Positions 54,001 to 60,000 of a stretch of 64,000 bases of DNA are shown piece after piece. The DNA lies in NCBI GenBank assembly GCA_028023455.1, contig JAQFVV010012531.1:744001-808000 (forward strand), written 5' to 3'. Position 1 is the first letter of the stretch. Each line of letters opens with the position of its first letter. The translations under genes were made by a program, and so were the position numbers. This DNA is from Epiperipatus broadwayi (Eukaryota; Onychophora; Udeonychophora; Euonychophora; Peripatidae). The notes under the pieces were generated by a model, which did no database searches, had not been told where the DNA came from, and was given only the letters and a program-made list of their open reading frames with translations.

Positions 54001-57000
54001 AACTAATAGGGAAAGATAGATAAATATTTTGGAAAGAAATTTAATATTGCCAGACTCTAATTTGAAACAAAAGCAAATGTCATTAAGAGGTTTAAAATTT
54101 TCTTTTTACTTCTAAATTAAAATAAATTTGCTATTTTTTTTCTTCTGTAAATAAGGTTGCTACAATATATATTATAACGGGCCAAACGTTTCCACTCAAG
54201 AAAGGCGGAGCACATCTCACTGCGATCGGACCTAGGATCTTTTGGTAGGATACTGCCAATGGTATAATGAAATACATAACCCATGATCATATCTACCTCC
54301 ACTGGATTAGTTCTGTATTTACTCATTAAATATAGATACAATTTGGCTAGTTCATCTACATCTCACCCCCCTTTTTGACTCCATTATGCTATTGAACTCA
54401 GGGAGACTTCTGCCTTTTTACTTTCGTCAGGGATGAATTTATATAAGTTAACAATTGCTGCACCTCTATATAGGTTACAATTGGTTTAAATTTTCATCCA
54501 AGCATATTTCAGTGTTGATACACAAGAGTGAAATGTGTGTATGTACATCTCCTAGATTATCGGTGGATTAGTTAATGCAAGATGATTTTAATAAACCAGG
54601 AACCAGTTTAATATGAATAAATTCTGCAACATTTATTAAATACTGAAATAAATAAAAAATTTAAAACTTTTCTACAAGATAAAACAGTGTAAGTATATGT
54701 ACCAAGGATAGTTACAAAGCCAAAAAAAAATAAATCATTATTATTAAAATAATTGTGAAGCTAACTACCTAATTTAAGATTAATGGTGTTTGATCTTTTA
54801 GGGGACCCCCCTAACTATGTATAATTCTCTACTGTTGACAGAAAAAAGCATTTGTGTGAGAAGATTAATCATTTACACCGAAAAAATAAACATTAACAAC
54901 AAATAAATTATGCAAACTCTGACCTGTAATAAGTGTATTCACTTAATATGGAATAATCTTAAATATCTTACCTTATCCCATATTATGATGATGAATATCA
55001 AGTCGCTACAGAGGGAAAGCCTGTCTAAACTTTATTTAAAACATAAACAAAAAAAATTATCTAACTACATGATTCCCCCCTCCTCTTTCTGTTGCTTCCA
55101 CTTATAATGGACTCTTCCAAGTTATAAACATTTATGCTTCCAAGTGTGGGAATAAAAAAAAGAATTTTACAAACATGTATATATATGGTAAGGATTACCT
55201 ACAACAAAATCAAAGCTTTCATTAAATCATCTTAATGTTCATGAGTTAGGCAACAACATCTTTAGGGATACATTGTATCTCCTTTTTGACCACTCTCCTT
55301 GGGTAAAATATCCATCGCTCATTGGAATCCTTATGTAACATGATCACAATAACATTGTGTCAATTCTCTCCAGTCACTCTTCTCGATCCATGTAGACATT
55401 TGCATAGGACTCTTGATGTTCCTTTAGGCATTAATGAGTAAGTAAATGATGTCATTGCACTTTCAAGGTCGGAATAATGGTACTTAGTCCTATGGAAATA
55501 TTAATTTAGCCAGAATACATTGTACAGTGATTTATAATAGAATTAAATTTTCTCTTTTTGCGGTTTGGGCATTTAATGGCTTTATACGCAATAGAAATTA
55601 CTTCATCATTCTGTTTAATTGCTGACGATGTTTTGTTCGAATAATATTGTTATTTCTCTTATATCAATTTGAAAACAATCCACTTATTTTATTCAGCTAT
55701 ATACATTTATCAAACTTCTCTTAATTCAAACATTGATTTTAATTTATTATGGTTTTATGCTAATAACTTCTTTCTGCAAGTCAGAATATTTGAACGAGGC
55801 AACCATTTTCTTTTACATTTGAAAAATTCGGTCTTACGCTGTTGATTTCTGTGGTTAATACATTTATCAAAAAAAAAAGAAAAGAGAATGGAAATGAAAG
55901 AGTTTGCTTTTATACTGAGCTTAGTTTTCTGGTGTTTAGTATACTAACTTTTACATTTCCTTCGACCTTGTTGCAGTTACCTATTGTTGCATAAATTACC
56001 TTGGTAGTAGTTGATTTAAAGAATTACATGATGGAATTCTAATTTTATTTTCCACACTTGGTTGCTTAATGATTAGCTTGACATTGAGTCATCACTATGA
56101 TTACTTAGTCTCTTGTCTCAATTCATGATGTACAGTATGTTGATCATTAGCCAACTATTAGTATATATATATTTAAATGATTTTTTAAAGTGTTTAATTC
56201 TATTTCCTTTCTTTAAATGGGCTTCTACTCCTTTTATTAAGTAAAGAAAATTAATTTATTGTGACATTTATTTACTTTGATATTTAACGAAATAAATATT
56301 CATTGTATGTGTATGAATTTGCTTAAAAGAAAAGATAGCGTATATTTAACTACTTATTAATTAAGCTAGGTTTGGTAAATGTATTAATAGGTTGGTTTTG
56401 TGGGATTGTCAGATACCCTTACAACATATATATTATACTGACTCTTATTACCTAAATTAGTTGGTACATCTATAGTTTACGTAGATGGAGCTACATATAA
56501 TAAAATCAATAATAACAATATAAAAAAAATCGATAAAAAATAAAATATATTATCTATAGAATGTACAGCAATAAGTATGTTAAGTTAAAACCTGAAAATA
56601 TATTTTGCAATGAAAATAATTATTTAGCAAAGAAATAAATATATGTATTTATTATTGAATTTATAGCAACAAATGTGTAAATAAAAACATGAGAATAATA
56701 TATACAGCAACAAAAGCAATACAGAATGAATAGATCTTGCTTCATATTTTATGTTGAAACTAATTGGAAAGCAATAATCTTTTAACAAAGCCTACAATAA
56801 AAAAATAATATATAAGAAAATCAATAAATGTGCTAAGTGAAAGCAATCCCTAACAAATGAAAACGTGAAAATATGCTATAACAAACACAGTTATACCAAA
56901 AATAATCCATAAGAAAGCATCTGATATCATTTTGTTAAAGAAAGCAATCCATAATAAATGAATTGAAGTGATGCAGACAAATGCAAATCCATGAGAAATG

Positions 57001-60000
57001 AAATTCCCAAACTCAATCTATTTATCCAAGAACTATGTTAAATAAAATCGTGAAAATGATTTATCTTTTAGCAAGCAATATGTAATTCACAATAATAATT
57101 GTATCAAATGAAGATATTCCATCAGAAATGAAATGTAGATGTAGGACAAAATGCAAACCCATAAGAAATGAAATTACATAAAATAGTACATTTACAGCAA
57201 ATATTTTATTTAATAAAAATATAAGAATTTGTTTTATAGGTAAAAATTAATTCAGCAGTGACTGTCTTAATTTAAAGCAATTCCTAAGAAATGGAAGTGC
57301 AAATATGAAGCTAATTACAAAATGACTAGGTTTTATTTCTATTTTGCGTTGAAGCTAATTTATAACAAACAGTTAAATGAATTCATGAAAATAAAATAAT
57401 ATTTTACCAAGATCCACTTTAGGAAATAATGAAAAAGTATATTCTTAAAATGTAGGCAGCCTTAAGGTTAATGTTTTGCTATTTTCATTTTATACCTCCA
57501 TATGGCACTATAATATGAAAATATGGGATAGTACTCTATTATATTTACTTTGATAAAATTAGTTTCAACACAAAATATGAAACATTTGTAATGAAATATT
57601 TTTGCCATGGATTATTTTTTGCATGCTGAAAAATAAATATTTTTTTTTTTATGGATTGCCTTCATTTAACACACTTATTGCTATCATTTTCTTATGGATT
57701 ATTTTTTATACTGTAGTGGCTACTAAAATGTTATTCTACTTATTTATTTATTTTCATGGTTTTATTTAACTTATCATAAGTCAATTATTTTATATTGCAA
57801 AATATGAAATGAGTCCTATTCATTTTGCACTTTGCTTCATATGTGCATTTCACTTTTTACAGGTTACTTTCATTTAAGATACTAATTGGTATCAATTACT
57901 TTCTTATAGATAATTTGGTTATTTTCACGCTTTTTTTAATTTTTTATTATAAATTAGTTTCAATCTAAAGTACGAAATGACTTATTTACTTAGCATTGTT
58001 TTTATTGCTAAATATATTATTTTCTTACTTTTATATAATACACTTTTTGCTGCAAATTCAGTAATAAATATAAATTATTTGCACACCATTTATTTAATAC
58101 ATTTGCCATAAATTTATTAATAATTATATTTATTTCTTGTGTAGTGATTAGTTGTTTTTTTTGTTATTGATATGTATTGCACAGCTTCATCTTATGTGTA
58201 AATCATATATTTTAAGAGCACCAATTAAAAACACGTGTAATTGTTATAATGTTACGATTATGTATGTATGCATATCTTGTAAGTAATAGGTGGTAAATGT
58301 TTTGAAATAGAGTTTTTTTTCCATTCTTTTTGCATATGTTTTAATAATATATAGATAATAGATAGTATGATGCTATAATATCCCTAAACAAATTTTTAGT
58401 TTTGTCTTTGTTGGTGGTACTAAGATTCAAAACTGAAATTAATTAATGTATTTAATCTAGAAGCCATTGAAACTAATAGTCCAAAATTAAAATGCTCCAA
58501 TGTTCTGAACAGTTTGCTTGCAAAATTATGTAGATCTAGAGAAATCTCAAATTTATGCCAATTGTAAGCTCTCTTCTATCTTTTTCCTAGAAAGGTTAAT
58601 ATAACAACAATATCATGTGACTTTTTCATATAATTATTCATATTCTTTCAAAAACAGTTTTTTTCACTCTATTCTAGACCCAAATTCAGAAAGGTCACCA
58701 CATGGTGTAGTGCTATAATATTCCTATTGCCTGACCAGTTTTTGGCTTTTGTCTTCATCAATGAGATTTAGGGTTTAAAGCTGGAATTAAAGTACTTATG
58801 CAGCTATTAAACATTTTTATTCTATTATACTATTTAAGCTAATAGCCAGAATCCAAAAAAAAACACAAATTTTTGAACCCAAGTCACGTGACCCAAGTTC
58901 TAAATTTTTCCTGTTTTCGCGTAGTTTTTTTATCACTTACATGTGTCAGACGATGTTTTTGGCTATTTTTGAAATTCAAAATGGCAGAGATCGCGTACTA
59001 AATTTGCACCAAGCCAACTCACTTGCATAGTTATATAGATATGATACCAAGCCAATTTTTATATATTTTAAAAATCTTTTCTTATATCAATTGCAGTCTG
59101 TTTCCAGCAGAATTTTTTTATGACTTTTCATATGTTTCTAAAAGTAATTCTTTTCACCCTACTCCTAGAGGTATCTATTAGAAAATGAAAAGAATTGCTG
59201 TTGAAAGCATATTAGTAAATATATGGGAAAATCATGTGATATTACTGTTGCATTAATTTTTCTAGCTTAGAATAGAAGGAAGATTAAATTTAACATGAAA
59301 CTAAGGTCTCTAAATATAAAAAAAATTGCTCCAGTACATTTATACCATTATGCAAGCAAGTTGGCTTGGATTCTAATTTTTTTAATTTCATTTTATTAGC
59401 TTCAATAGTATTTAGAATTTTAAAAAATGAATGCTAGATGTTTAAGTGCATTAGTTTCAGTTTTGATTTTTAGTTCTCACTGACAAAGACAATAGCACTA
59501 CATTATCTGTTGTCCACTGGTTACCTAAACTTACAATAGATATCTTTATGCTAGAGTGACAAGAACTGCTCTTGGAATCATATGTGTAAACATATTGTTA
59601 GTATATTTTGAATTATAAATTCTGAATTAGATTTTATATGTTATCAAGTGATTAATCATTAAATTGTCTGTATAATTTTACTGGATTTCTGGTACTATTA
59701 TTTTTTTCATATCTGATATTTATTATCTCTTATCCTTTTTAAAAAAATAGATTAAGAATACATTATATAGTTAAATTAAAATAGTATATGTTAATATATA
59801 AAATAAATTAAGAGAGCATGGAATATTTTTTAAGACAAGTATATATAATAGTTTTAATATAGTTTGGAATGTGTTTGATAAGATCAATATATAGAAGAAT
59901 TAAGATAACAAAGAATGTTTGCTAGAATTAAAATGGCATTGAATGCGTTTTTTATCAGTATATAGAAAAGAATTATGATAGTATGGGTATTTTGTAATAT

